The notes beneath the pieces are model-generated. The model had not been told where the DNA came from. It did no database searches and saw nothing but the letters and a program-made list of their open reading frames with translations. The translations under genes were made by a program, and so were the position numbers. A stretch of DNA of 64,000 bases from Zantedeschia hybrid cultivar (taxonomy: Eukaryota; Streptophyta; Magnoliopsida; Alismatales; Araceae). The DNA is taken from positions 56,229,129 through 56,293,128 of the forward strand of contig JARZZO010000009.1 in assembly GCA_030544215.1 (NCBI GenBank), written 5' to 3'. Below are positions 24,482-35,935 of the stretch, one piece after another. The first letter of the stretch is position 1; each line of letters begins with the position of its first letter.

Positions 24482-25165
24482 CACCAGCAGTTGGCTCTCA
24501 TCTTCTGTATCCCTGGATCTCTCATAGACATCATAATTCTTAGACTCGTCTTCCTACATGAAGAGGGACTTCTTTGAGTCTAGTCTAAATCCATCTCATC
24601 CATCAATCTGGATGATAGAGTTTGAACCCAAATCAAACTTTATTTTATATCTCTCACTGAGACACATTAGTCATCTAATTCTCCATAATATTTCATCTAA
24701 CTCTACCTCTCATATAGGAAAATGTCGTATGCAATTGGACGAGGAAGGTCTAATAGAAAAGACTGCTATATTAAGTCACTACTTGACTAATGTAACATTA
24801 CAACTCAAAGTCTCATCTCTATACCAATCCACGTGCTCACACTAGGTCAAGCTGATCTAATCCTCAAAGATTGATCTGTATCTTAATTTCTCAAATCATA
24901 TGTCTACACTCATGGTTGCGTTAGATACATCCAATATACCCACCATGGACGGTGAGTCACGACAACTCAATTGTGATACAAGTCGGCTTTTCCTTTGCCA
25001 AACAAGCTAATATGTTTTTATTTGACTACTTTTCTAGACATGCTTTGGTGAACTACATCTCTTATGGTCCTTAGATAATATGCTAAGGTAGTATTATCAA
25101 GTATCTACTTCATAATAAGATGCATAGTCCCAAAGGGTAAAGAAAAATGTAAAGGGTCATACAAT

Positions 25166-25182
25166 CACTACAAGAAAATTGA
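25166..25182 (+). mobile_element. Possible CACTA transposon terminus
   Basis: CACTACAAGAAAATTG is the common terminal sequence of plant CACTA (En/Spm) elements. I found no inverted partner; CAACTACAAGAAATTGG at about 25397 is similar but in the same orientation. It may be a fragment or a chance match. Confidence 0.35.
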
Positions 25183-25262
25183 CTTTTTCGAAAAATTATC
25201 TTAGGAGCTGTTAAAAAATTGCTTCTAGATGATTAGAATTTGGGGCATTTGTATCAAAATTG

Positions 25263-25263
<1 letters not shown>

Positions 25264-25303
<40 letters not shown>
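25264..25303. repeat. (TA)n microsatellite, about 20 units
   Basis: An uninterrupted alternating TA run. Confidence 0.95.
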
Positions 25304-25304
<1 letters not shown>

Positions 25305-26196
25305 CACTTTCCTTTTGTCACAGAGACACTTGTTTTTTTTGGGATTTTTATCTCGATTTTTGGGCATGCCTTCTTCATCATTTGGAAGAAGAAAAGACTC
25401 AACTACAAGAAATTGGAGTATCACCCATAGATTTTAACTGCGATTGGGTAATATCTAAGTAAAGACACCTTATACATACAATTAAATTTACCATAGTCAA
25501 GTTTTACCTACGATAATCATGAATTGTTTGTCTATCTCTAATGTATACTTACCCCTTTCAATAACTATATATATGGACTATTTATATTGACAAAATTTAC
25601 AAAAAAGATATTGAAAGGTAGATTAATTATTATGATTTTCGGAATACCGTATGTACAGTATGATTTATTAAAAAATATTAAAAATGAACAAACTAAAGCC
25701 ATTATTGATCCTCCCCTTATGGCGGTAATGAATAGTAAAAAATGGTGCCCAATAATTTTCGCCCATCTCAACCCCCCCACCTCCATTTACTCGAAACCCC
25801 ATTTGTTTAGCAACACATTGGGATCTCCATTCCCAAGTTCCTCATCTCACATTGGAATCCTACTCTCTGGTTCTTCCCCATCTCCATTGGCATCTTCTTC
25901 CCCATCTCTATTGGCATTGCCCTCCTTTCCCATGTCACTTTCTACTTCTCCTTCACCTGTCTCCCCTTTCTCCCTCTACTATTCCCCATTTGCGATAAAG
26001 AAAACTAGTAGGAAAAAGGAACGTGAGAGCATCTTCCTTTTCCTCTGACACTAGATCCCCTCATATGTTTGCATCTTCCCCATCTCTGGTTAGAGCTCTC
26101 TCTCCTTTCATGGTTTGCTACAGTCATCGTTGTGGGAGACCTCTCAATCTAGGTAAAGGCCAAGGGCTGCAACAAGATGGGGTTGCAATAAGAATG

Positions 26197-26720
26197 TGAT
26201 GTATTCGAGGCGATCGCAGATGGTGCCGAGACATGAGATCTGGAAATCCGCAAGGGGTCGGGAACCGGGAGGAGGATCCGAGGCCGAGAGGGATCCGGAG
26301 GACGGGGGCTCAGCAAGGGTCCTAGGTCTCAGCCCAGGGGAGCTCTCTCCAATGGTCAAGTCTGTGTCGGACTTAGAGGCTATAATGTGGTACTGAGAGA
26401 GGGATGAAGGCTTAATGGCATACCTTTTCTGATGCAAGTAATATTCAATTTATAGTGAATGGATGAGAGTACCTTTCTTATGGCAGGCGATATAGGACTA
26501 TTCATAAGAAGAAATAAAGTTACAAGAAAATATCTTGGGCTCCCTTCATACCTGATAGGCCAACAGCCCACATTTCGGCCGTAACTGGGTGGGGCCGAAG
26601 ATAATTGACTCCTGCTGCCTTCGGCCGAACAAGCTGTTAGGCCTCGTACTAACCGGGCACCTCTCGGCCCATTCCTGAACGGGCTATCCTTTAACTGGGC
26701 CCATTCGGATTACCCCATCA
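26197..26720 (-). mobile_element. 3' LTR of Tat-2 (524 bp)
   Basis: On the minus strand it starts TGATGGGGTAATCC at 26720 and ends AATACATCA at 26197, with the same TGATG/CATCA ends as Tat-1. The polypurine tract is at 26726-26737 (GAGAGTAGGGGG on the minus strand). The left flank 26192-26196 (GAATG) is the presumed target site. Confidence 0.8.
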
Positions 26721-26874
26721 TAGGGCCCCCTACTCTCGACATACCGTGAGTAAATGAGATGTCGGGAGTAACATTATGAATTTGATCCTTTGTCGAAAAG
26801 ACAGACTAATTATGGATATGCGCGTCCGAGGGGACACATTTTGAGGTTACAGACTGAAGGCGCGTTATGCATAT

Positions 26875-27090
26875 GCGAGAGAATGTGACCGATCCTCGCA
26901 GATTGAGGATAACTGCCATCCGGGACCGAGAGGTTGTGACCAATCATCGCGGACTAAGGATAACTAACATTCAAGACCAAGAGGTCGTGACCAATCCTCG
27001 CGGACTGAGGATAACTATCGTCTGGGATTGAGAGGTTTTGACCAATCCTCGCGAACTGAGGATAACTATTGTCCGGGACTGAGAGGTTGT
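26875..27090. repeat. 51-bp minisatellite in the Tat-2 3' region
   Basis: About four units of 51 bp with the blocks GAGAGGTTGTGACCAATC, CTCGCGGACTGAGGATAAC and GTCCGGGAC. The position matches that of the unrelated 33-bp array of Tat-1. Confidence 0.85.
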
Positions 27091-27167
27091 GGGAATACCA
27101 ACCGTCCTTTTGAGAAATGGGGCGCCAAATCAGGGCGGCAATAAATTTTGAATTTCCCACCAACCAG

Positions 27168-27570
27168 CTTGTTGCACGAAGATACGAGACACGTAGTGCC
27201 CATCCGAGGGGTAGCCGAAAGGTCTTAGAATCTTGTTCGTTGATTGTCTCGTCTCAAATTCGGCGCCAACTGGCATGTGAAGGGCTGGGACACGTGGCTC
27301 TCATATGAGGTGGTAGTCGAAAGGTCTGAGAATCTTGGCCGCCAATCGTTCCAATTGGAGTTTGTCGCTGCTCGGCTCGCCGTACGAAGATCCGGGACAT
27401 GTGGCGCCCATCCGAAGGGGTAGCCGAAAGGTCTCGGATCCCGGCCGTTAATCATTTTAATTCGAATTTGCCGCCAACCGGCTCATCATATAAAAGGATG
27501 GGAGACGTGGCGCCCATCCGAGGGGGGGGGCTAGCCGAAAAGTCCCGCGATCTTGGCCGTTGTTTGCCCA
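27168..27570. repeat. About 104-bp tandem array upstream of the antisense promoter
   Basis: Four units start near 27172, 27278, 27383 and 27486. Each has ACACGTGGCGCCCATCCGAGG, TAGCCGAAAGGTCT and ATCTTGGCCGTTAATC-like blocks. It lies immediately upstream of the TATA box at 27591, so it may act as promoter-proximal sequence for the antisense gene. Confidence 0.8.
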
Positions 27571-27590
27571 TCAAGCCGCTTTGAGGGCTC

Positions 27591-27600
27591 CTATAAATAC
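27591..27600 (+). promoter_or_regulatory. TATA box of the Tat-2 antisense gene
   Basis: CTATAAATAC, about 190 bases upstream of the antisense coding start and matching Tat-1 at 10022-10031 in sequence and position. Confidence 0.7.
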
Positions 27601-27783
27601 TTGCCCCTCCGCTACAGAAAACTCTCATTTGATCCTCTTTCTCCCAGAGGTCTCGGCGGCTTTTCTTGAGCGGTCCTGAGGGCGTCTTGTCAATCCAGGG
27701 GATCTGAGAGCATCTTGTCAAGCGCTAGAGAACCTTTCAGTATGAGGGTAAGCCTCCAACTTAGCCTCATCCTTTAGTGTTTC

Positions 27784-30279
27784 ATTTCCAGTAGTTCTTC
27801 CTTTTCTTGGAGCAATTCATCCTACTCTTCTTCTAAGCCTATTCTTCCTTATCCTTCCCTCTCGTCCTCTTTTTTGTTAAATTCTTTTGCATCAGTCATG
27901 GATAATGATGATGCTTCGGTTCCCGTTGCCTCTGATCCCACTGGGACCCAGCAACCTGAGCTGGTCGGGCCAAGCCGTAGACCAGCCGAGCAGGTCTCGG
28001 ATGTGGTCTCCATCCTTTGCTTCAAGGCAGTGGAGGAGAGGTGGGAGTGTCACGACATCCCAAGACGGTTTCATCTTATAAGACCCCAGGCGAGTACGAG
28101 AGCTAACACCTCTCGGCCGGATAGTTTTTCGATATACGAACATAGCTTCCGAGCCCGCTTTCAGCTTCCCTTATGTCCCTTCATAATAGAACTTCTTAAC
28201 GCCTATAACCTTACCCCGTCCTAGTTCTTTCCAAACTCCTGGTGCACGGTATACGGGTATCTCGCCCTTAGTACTACCTTAGGTCTCGTCCCTTTGGTAG
28301 ATATCTTCCGCTACCTTTACAAGGTAAAATTCCAAGGGAAATCCTCTTAGTATTATTCTTACCACTCGATCAAGCCGGAAAATTTTCTCCAGGAAGTCCT
28401 CGTCCATCTATCATTGGAAGGAGGGCTTCTTCTTTGTCTACCTCCCCGAAGGGGAAAATAGTGTCCGTCCCTTCCCTATTGAGTAGAAGCCTTTCGCCGA
28501 AGGGGCTTCAGAGGCCCCCAAACTTACCCTCCAGCAGCTTTCGGAGGCCCGGCAAATTATTGACGAATCTCCTGTAGACGTTAACGTTCTTTTGAGTGAC
28601 GAGAGTAGACTGATTGGCATGGGGACGTGGCCGGATCCGAAGGACATGCCTGTCTGAGTGGCTCCCTATCTTCCTCCTATCCAAACTCCAGGGGTAGCTG
28701 TTGAGGCTGAGGCCCCTGAGACTGCCTCGGCACCGGGCGTAGCTTACGTGCCCGATGACTCGGCTGATATTCATAAAGTGTCCAGCGACGAGGACACTGC
28801 TGCCGATGCCGAGGGTAAGTCAGTCTCAGATTACCTCTTCATTCTATAATACTAATTCATTCGGCTTATTGTCTTCTTCTTTACTTTCAAATATGTCGAC
28901 CAGCCTTGGCTCTCTCATGGACCAGATTCGACGCAAGGCCTCAGCTGTGCCGACACCGCCTTCGGGCTCGGTGCAACAGGCTACGGCTTCGGCCTTGGCT
29001 CTAGATCAATAGACTGCGGCCTCCCTGGAGGGTCGCGCTACCACCGTCGTCGTGGAACGGGAGCGGGCGGAGAAGGGCAAGGCTGCTACCCGCGGAAGTG
29101 TATCCGAGAGGAGAAAAAGAAAGGCCGATTGGGGGGCTGCCCAACTCGCTAAGAAGACGGCGGCGTTGCGAGACGCGCCTCTCTCAGCCTCATCACCGCA
29201 GCCACAGACCCAGCCGGAGTCGCTCTCGGCCTTGGGGATGTCCATGTCCTAGCCCTACGCCCAACCGAGAGTCACATGTCTCGGGAGTACGGACATGAAC
29301 CCTGGCGCCCAGCGATGGGTGTATTCGGGGACAACTCCTTGGAGGACTCTGTGACTTGCATGCGGCTAGCCCAGGGGATCACTCTTCCCCTGACCCAAGA
29401 TGAATTGAGGACCCTATCTACCGAGGGCCTTACGACGTAGTGTGTGCGCCACGTAGTTCAGGTGAGGGGGTCTCGGCCCAGTAGTCCTTTCGGCTTCTTT
29501 CTTCATCTTGGCTATAGTCTTCTAACTTATTCGTTTTTTAGACCACGGCCATCTGTGCGGCCCTCGCCCGACGGTATGCCCTTGTCTAAGAGAAACGCAA
29601 AGACGTGGATGAGGCCTTGGATCATCTGACCATCGGGAAGGTGGCCTCAGTGAAGAGGGATTTGGAGGGCAACATTGACGCCCTCCTTAGCGTGAACGCT
29701 CGGCTGGGGGCTGAGCTCACCAAGCAAAGGGAGGTAGCCGGTCTGGCGGTCAAGGCCCAGGAAAGGGCCGAAAGGGTATCGGCCGAAGCATGTGGGGAAT
29801 CTAAGGTTCTCCAGACTCAGCTTGCCCAAATGGACGAAGTCCTTCCTCGGCTTCAGAAGGAGCATGATGAAGAACGTAAGCAGCATGCCGATACCCTAGC
29901 GGCTTTCAAGGCCAAGATCGAGGAGACCTCGAGGCAAGCTGAGGATGAAGTTCGCTCAGCCGTTGAAGCGTTCAAGGCTGGGCCAGAATTTGCTGAAGCC
30001 CTCCTTGAGGTTGGGGCCATCGCGACCGCCACAATGTTCAACTTGGGCATGGCCGTCGCACAAAGGGCCTACCCCGGGACGGACTTGACGAGGTTCGGCT
30101 ACCCTGAGGAGTCGGAGGGCTCTTAGTTGTTGGAATGGTGGGGCAAGCTTAAAGCCGAGAGGCTCCCAGCCGCTCCCCAAGATGTCGCGGCCACTCCGGA
30201 GCATGGCACGACTCCTCCGACCCCAACAACCTCGGGAAACTCGCTCCTTAGTTTGGACGGGGAGGAGTTAGCCGAATAA
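27784..30279 (+). pseudogene. Tat-2 antisense additional ORF, PF04195-type with coiled coil (decayed)
   Basis: Exons by comparison with Tat-1 are 27784-28814, 28891-29461 and 29542-30279, with introns of 76 and 80 nt. Exon 1 is Ser-rich, then carries the gypsy-type transposase_28 block (FSIYEHSFRARFQLPLCPFI, about 28125-28185). Exon 2 has ERERAEKGKA and, further on, MSREYGHEPWR and TCMRLAQG (29278-29380). Exon 3 is a coiled coil (about 29600-30000) and an acidic C-terminus with the real stop near 30277. Damage: the start ATG aligned to Tat-1 reads ATT; TAG replaces Gln at 28222 and 30124; TAA or TAG stops are near 29010 and 29586; intron 1 has a good donor (GGTAAGT) but its acceptor reads AA. 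The gene is antisense to Tat-2 pol and downstream of its own TATA box. Confidence 0.8.
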
Positions 30280-30609
30280 GTTGTATATTTTCTCTCTTAT
30301 TTTTTTTTGGTAATCGGCAAGCCGAGAATTATCCCGGCTTTCTTTTTGCATAGCCGATAGCTTTTGTAACCTGGGACCTTTTGGCTCCCATCTTTTGAAT
30401 ATATAAAAGACTTTTTGAATCAATTTCGACTATTGTTCCTAAATTTGTTTGAGCATACCTCGTCTAGAATACCTCTATAGGATCATGTAGTGTCTGAAGC
30501 TTCTTCTGCAATCTTTGGACTTGTTGCAAATTGCCTTCGATATGGTACTGCTTGGCCGAGGTCCCATTTGATTAAAGCCGCATAGATTTGAGCGGATTTA
30601 GAGATATTC

Positions 30610-30962
30610 TTCATACAAGACTTGGATTTGCCGCCCCAGACGGTTTACACGGCCGACGCCGATCTTGGTACAGTTTGCATGGGCTTTAGAGAGTGCTGCT
30701 CCCGGTACGGTCTACACGGCCGAAGCCGATCTCGATACGGTTTGCACAGACTTTAGAGAGTGTTGCTCCTAGTACGGTTTACATGGCCGAAGCCACTCCC
30801 AGTACGGTTTGCACGAACTTTAGAGAGTGCCGCTCCCGGTATAGTTTACAGGGCCGAAGCCGCTCTCGGTACGGTTTGCGTGGACTTTAGAGAGTGCCTC
30901 TCCCGGTATGGTTTACATGGCCGAAGCCACTCCCGGTACGGTTTGTACGGACTTTAGAAAGT
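30610..30962 (-). repeat. 67-bp tandem array of Tat-2
   Basis: About five units with a 67-bp spacing (for example TTTGC at 30674 and 30741). They are reverse-complement homologues of 5398-5560. The translated frames across it are repeat artefacts. Confidence 0.85.
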
Positions 30963-31047
30963 GCCTGATGCAATGCTTCGGATTTGCTGTCAATTGGTAT
31001 TTTTGTATTGAATATAGTTTACATTCAGACAAATCCGAGAGTGAATT

Positions 31048-31807
31048 TTACATAAAATAGTGACGAAGTCGCTCTATATTCCAAGTGCGAGGAAGGGTTG
31101 ATTGGAGAGGGTCTCTAATCGCTATGCCCCTCATCGGATGACTTCCTTCACTCGGTATGGCCCTTCCCAATTGGGGACTAGCTTACCCGCGGCTTCGGCG
31201 GGTTTTGAGGTATGAGCATTCCAAAGCACTAGGTCTCTGGCTTCTAAACTTTGAGCTTTAACTTGCGCGTTGTGATATTTGGCCAAGCACTGTTGATATG
31301 CCACGAGCCGAAAGTGAGCCAGGTCTCTCGTCTCTTCAACGAGATCCAATTGATCCCTCATTGCTTCATCATTATTGACTGAGTCATAGGTAAGGACCCA
31401 TAGGGAAGAAACGCGGATTTCGACCGGGATGACTGCCTCGACTCTGTAAGCCATCCAAAAAGGGGTTTCTCTAGTAGGGGCTCGACTTGTGGTCCGATAG
31501 GCCCATAATACGCGCGGCAACTCGTCCACCCATCTGCCTTTGGCTTTGTCGAGGCGAGTTTTCAATCCTGGCAGAATGCTGCGATTAGTGACCTCGGCTT
31601 GCCCATTCGTCTGAGGATGGGCTATTGAAGTGCATTTGTGTAAAATGTCGAAGCCTTCGCAGGTGCCTCTTAACCGACTTCTATCAAATTGCTTGTCGTT
31701 GTCTAATATAATAGCCCGAGGAATTCCGAAACGACAAATAACATATTTCCATACAAAATTCGATGCATTACTGTTTGATGGACACGAGGGGTTCGGCCTC
31801 GACCCAT
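31048..31807 (-). pseudogene. Tat-2 integrase, truncated by element F
   Basis: The minus strand carries the integrase core (AIILDNDKQFD, about 31690-31720; AHPQTNGQAEVTNR, about 31595-31630), then GRWVDELPRVLWAYRTT, and the C-terminal NWEGPYRVKEVIR and RLETLSNQP segments. It aligns with Tat-1 4560-5322. Frameshifts lie near 31760 and an in-frame stop near 31131. The gene is cut at 31807 by the F LTR; the 5' remainder of pol is expected beyond the right window edge. Confidence 0.82.
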
Positions 31808-32118
31808 TGTAGACACGCTAATTTTGACATCATTTTGAGTAAATTTCATATCATATAATAATGCCTTAAGAATAGTCTGATATTTAATAAATGGTTAATT
31901 TTTATTGATCTTTTTGGGTTAATTATCTAAATAGTGTCGGGTCAAACATACATAATTTAAGTTAATTAATTAAATTGATTTTAACTCAAATTTTGATTAA
32001 AATATGAAGAAGTCTAAAAAACGTCGACCTGTGTAGACGCCATTTATAGTTTATTCATATTTTGATATTTAAAGTTGAATTTTAATTAATTGATTAATTA
32101 GCTAAAAGACGTCTGCCA
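31808..32118 (+). mobile_element. 5' LTR of F, left part
   Basis: It begins TGTAGACACGCTAATTTTGAC, the start shared by all Ogre-type LTRs here. It breaks off inside the loop of a palindromic module (left arm 32102-32113) and resumes at 54131. It holds one complete 34-bp module at 32014-32047. The bases 32119-32123 (GACAT) are the left target duplication of M; the right copy is GGCAT at 54131-54135, one base different. Confidence 0.85.
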
Positions 32119-32123
32119 GACAT

Positions 32124-33451
32124 TGTAGACACGCTAATTTTGACGTCATTTTGAGTAAATTTCATATCATATAATAATGCCTCAGAATCGTCTGATATTT
32201 AATCATTGATTAATTTTTATTGATCTTTTTGAGTGTCGGGCCGAACAGACATGTTTAAGTTAATCAATTGAATTGATTTTAATTAAAATTTCAGTTAAAA
32301 TATGAAGAAGTCTAAAAGACGTCTACCAATCTCGACGCCATTTAGAGTTTATTCTTATTTTAACGTTTAAATTTGAATTTTAATCAATTGATTAATTAGC
32401 TAAAAGACGTCTGTGAGGCACGACGCGTTTTAGGTTTCCTAAGCTATTTCTACTTCTCTTCCGGATGTTTATCCTTATCTTAATTAGTGTAAAAGACGTC
32501 TGCACATGTAGACGCGTTTTAGCTAATACAGATAAAGATAAGTTTCCCGGATGTTTATCCTTATTTTAATTAATCTGAAAGGCGTCAGCCATTGTGGACG
32601 CGTTTTAGATAATTACAGATAAAGATGAATTAATCTGTATTTATCTATTGGTTAAGATGGATAAATCCCAAATTTTTCTATGTTAATCCGCGGACGCAGA
32701 AGAAGTCTATAAATACCTTACATCTTGAAGAGTTAAAAAAAAGGTTAAGCGTAATCTTGAGTTGATTATCATTGAGCAATAGCGAGTTGAAGATCGAAGC
32801 AACAACGTCGGAACGCCAAAGCGCTGCAATTTCCAGAAGTCGGCGTCCTTTCAAGATTCTTCATCCATTCAAGAATTCAACCATTGGGCATAAGTCTTTA
32901 TTTTCTACATTCATTTCATTTAGTTCTACATTCTTCATCATTCACTTCATGCAACACACAACATCATTCTTTTCAAAACCTATTTGATTAAGGGGTTTCA
33001 AAAGCCATTAAACAAGTAAGTTTGCTGTTTAGTTTCATGTTTAACATCATGATTAGAATAGATACTATTCTTGCTTAAAGTTCTCATCATTGTTTCTTCG
33101 TTTTTTTTCTTTTTATTTCTGCTACACTCAACAAAAAGGAGAATCAAAAGGAGTAAATTAAGCACAAAGTCACAAGAATCTCTGGACGATCCTCAAATCT
33201 TCAACTTCAAATTCAACAGTAAGAACAAAGAACGAGAAGGGCTCTCTTTCTTTAGCCGGCTGAAGGAGGGGAATCAAGGACTCAATATCTTCCGCGTTTA
33301 AACAGGTAGGCGATCATACTCTCTTTTGAAACTTTTTAGTTAAAAGTTTCTGGCGATCACTTCACGTAGTTTCTATTTTTAATAGGTTTATTTTACACCT
33401 AAACAACATAAATTTTTCATGTTAATCACACAATCATTCTAAGCACTCACA
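32124..33451 (+). mobile_element. 5' LTR of M (1328 bp)
   Basis: Ends are TGTAGACACG and CACTCACA. A TATA box TCTATAAATA is at 32706-32715. Four 34-bp palindromic modules lie 100-400 bp upstream of it in U3. The small frames inside the LTR are shared with 52803-54130 only because the LTRs are identical copies. Confidence 0.9.
32312..32608. repeat. Four 34-bp palindromic modules in U3 of the M 5' LTR
   Basis: Positions are 32312-32345, 32400-32433, 32489-32522 and 32575-32608. Left arms are CTAAAAGACGTC, CTAAAAGACGTC, GTAAAAGACGTC and CTGAAAGGCGTC; right arms are GACGCCATTTAG and three GACGCGTTTTAG. The loops differ, each 10 bases. The spacing between modules is 54-56 bases. Confidence 0.9.
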
Positions 33452-33458
33452 ACTTTTT

Positions 33459-33480
33459 TGGCGATCACGGTGGGACTTGG
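33459..33480 (+). promoter_or_regulatory. Primer binding site of M
   Basis: TGGCGATCACGGTGGGACTTGG, seven bases after the LTR. The complement ends in CGCCA with a TCCCACC segment as in a tRNA T-arm, suggesting a tRNA-Arg-type primer; the exact tRNA is inferred. I has the same site at 37343 and F at 55226 (one or two changes). Confidence 0.75.
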
Positions 33481-34480
33481 TCTCGCCATCTTTTAGTTTT
33501 TTGTTCTTGCTATCATCAATCGGGCACCCACGGTGAACCACTTGCGTCTCTCGACACGTCCTCACCAATTGGTGAGTGTTTTAGTTTAGTTAATTTCCCT
33601 CGTGCACCACGTGCACACCCCTGTGGTAAGATTTTGCCCTCCCCGTTGATTAATTGAAAAAGCTGTTTCTGTGATGAAAATATTGTGTGATTGATTGGCA
33701 TCTTGGTTGTTTAGTTAGTAAAATCATCCTGTTAAAATCTGGAACTAAAAAAAATATGTATGAGTTGATTATTTACCGCTTTTATCCTGTTTGAGGAGGA
33801 TTCAACCCATAAAATCCTCCTGCAAAACTGTTTCTGCGACTTGAAAAGCGTCTAGGAGCACTGACGCGTTTTAAACCGTGTCAATACACCCAGACGCCTT
33901 TTAGTCATTTCCTCTCTGCTGTCTGCATCTGAGTTTCTGCGAAAAAATTAAGATTTTGTTTGAATAGCGTCGACTATACTCGACGTTATTCAGGCAGTTT
34001 CTTAGTTAATTTTTAGTTCCCAGATTTTTGTGACTTGTGTGCTACTACCCTTTATTATTAAGCATTAGAGGCCATCCAGGCCATAGGACATACGCATTGA
34101 GGCGAATACCCTCTTTTTCTTAGAAACACCTTACTTGACGTTAGCAACTCTCTCTGATTGGGTTGGTCCCTTGATCAGACTAGAGAAGTTGACGTTAAGA
34201 CCTCCATAAGTTCCCAAAATCAAGGTACTCCTCCTTGATCATCGGGCTGGTTGTACCAGTTGAAGTCCTGGTTAGATTCCATAAAGCGTTGTGAGAGAAA
34301 GCCGTAGAGAATAACGGTGGACATTGAACTGAAACTAGGATCCTTTCCTTGAGCGAATTTGTGGTTTAATTAAATCCAAATAACTCAACAAGGAATCTCA
34401 AAATCACGTTAAGCATCCACTTGATTGATTAATCTCTGTGCAACTTGTTTGTCAAATCTTTGAAAAAAGAATCTAACATC
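33481..34480 (+). other. 5' leader of M
   Basis: Untranslated region of about 1 kb between the PBS and gag. It holds three palindromic modules (33841-33993) and a conserved stem-loop at 34150-34185 (CTCTCTGATTGGG paired with CCCTTGATCAG...AGAG). No coding frame. Confidence 0.75.
33841..33993. repeat. Three palindromic modules in the M leader
   Basis: Positions 33841-33874, 33871-33904 (sharing four bases with the first) and 33960-33993. The third has TGAATAGCGTC against GACGTTATTCA, a different outer sequence that still pairs. Confidence 0.88.
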
Positions 34481-35935
34481 ATGCTGCTGCGATCAGGTAG
34501 GGACTTGAGTATGGCTCAAGACGCCATCATCAACTACGAGGGAGATGCTAATGCCCCTCGCGATTCGGACTACAACTATGAGAATGGGAGAGATGCTGAT
34601 GCCTCCCATAATTCTGTCCCCATTCCCTATCGACAAGATGGGAATGTCCGGACACCTCTCTTTCATTCTCATTATCGATATCCTGATCTTCTCCCGCATG
34701 AATATGCGATTCCTAATCCCAATCTTGAGGGGGACATGAATCAGAATAATCCCTCATCCTCTGATCCTTCGGATCTCGTCAACGCTTTGGGAGTTCTTGC
34801 CTCCCGACTGGACCCTCAGCAGTTCGAGGCGATCCAGTCTATTCTGAAGGGGAAGGCACCCACGCAGCCTGCTGAGCCGAACCCCGTGGCTCCCCCTGTT
34901 GTTACTCAACAACCTCCTCTTCATCCTCCTTACATCCATCAGGCCGTGGAAGGCCTCCATATTACTTCTCGGCCAGCTGGGCCGCAGCTTTCATCCTCTA
35001 GGCAATCGGCTAGACCGCAAACGCCTGCTTATCAGAATGCCCTCGGGCATGGCGGAAGCTCTGCTGGACCTCCCCTTTATTGTCCCCCCTGTCCAACGTA
35101 CTATAAGCAGCAGGCCTATCAAGTACCTCCACCTCCTCCTCCTCCCCAGGCAGATCTGACCACGCAAGCGTTGCTGGCCAAAATGGAGCGCATGGATGAG
35201 CAATTCAACAACCTCCATAAGATGATGGGGGTTAAAGCTGCGCCAGAGATCAATTTGCCAAGCCTGCCGGTATTCCACCTACCACCCTCTGAGATGCCAG
35301 TGTACCGGAAGTACAACGGTACTGGTAACCCCTTCACACATTTGAAGGAGTTTATGTACGAATCGTCTTTCTGGCAGAACGATAAGAGGTCGTTGGCCTT
35401 TTTGTTCAGGAGATCTCTAGAAGGACCAGCCCTCGAGTGGTTCTTTTCCTTGGAACCCTCCGAAGTAGAGGACTACGGTATCGTCTCTCGTAAATTCATT
35501 CAACGGTACCAAGACAGAGTTCCACCCTCCTTGTCCATCACTGACCTCATAGCAAAAAAGATGAAACCTGATGAGGAGTTTGTCAGTTTTGCTGACAGGT
35601 GGCGGGGCCTGGCCAAAAAGGTGAAGGATCACTTGTCCGAATCTGGGCAAGTGAAGATGTTAATTTCCAATGCCACGCCCCAGTTCAAACTAGTCCTCTC
35701 CTGAACAATCTGACCAACATGGCAGAGCTCTATGAAAGAGCACGGTACTGCCAGAATGCCTTCAAGGACGCTACGTTCTCTAGCGTCTTTGATCCTCACA
35801 GACCTAGCAGGCCTCTATCTCGGAAGCCTGCAGTGCCAAACTCTCCCAACACAGGTCCGACTACTGAGGGCACGCTCTCTCACGAGCAAGTTAGTAGCAT
35901 GAATAATAACTCGCCCCAGTTCGTGAGGAACCAGC
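34481..35935 (+). pseudogene. M gag, 3'-truncated by element I
   Basis: The start is ATG 34481 (MLLRSGRDLSMAQD), the same start as the gag of I and F. The N-terminal part is acidic and Pro/Gln-rich. From about 35180 a helical linker (MERMDEQFNNL) leads into the gag core (retrotrans_gag type): SLPVFHLPPSEMPVYRKYNG, FFSLEPSEVEDYGIVSRKF, and KMKPDEEFVSFADRWRGL. A one-base deletion near 35701 shifts the frame just after LVLS; coding similarity continues in the next frame to 35935, where the LTR of I begins. The zinc knuckle and protease are absent from M. Confidence 0.85.

Larger units (their letters stand above)
23280..26196. other. Intergenic host DNA
   Basis: No supported gene. It holds (GA)n at 24461-24481, (TA)n at 25264-25303 and a CACTA-like terminus at 25166. 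Frames near 25587-26048 are Ser/Pro-rich low-complexity translations that I do not believe. Confidence 0.5.
26197..31807 (-). mobile_element. Tat-2: second Tat-clade retrotransposon, opposite orientation
   Basis: Read on the minus strand, the order is integrase (31807-31048), a 67-bp array (30962-30610), an antisense gene on the plus strand, tandem arrays, a polypurine tract and a 3' LTR (26720-26197). It is cut at 31807/31808 by insertion of Ogre-type element F into the integrase gene; its 5' part should resume beyond 64000. It shares every landmark with Tat-1. Confidence 0.85.

Noticed and set aside
25166..25415. Complete CACTA element
   Set aside because: Only one terminus matches; the second similar sequence is in direct, not inverted, orientation.
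30693..30957. Two 65-codon frames with repeating residues
   Set aside because: Translations of the 67-bp tandem array in Tat-2.
32772..33301. Small conserved frames in the LTRs (also at 53451-53980, 36782 and 49877)
   Set aside because: Identical only because paired LTRs are copies; the frames are not kept between M, I and F, and they lie in U3/R/U5.
34493..35337. Minus-strand frames opposite gag (also at 38370-39262 and 56276-57159)
   Set aside because: Shadows of the gag frame; present in all three elements only because gag is conserved.
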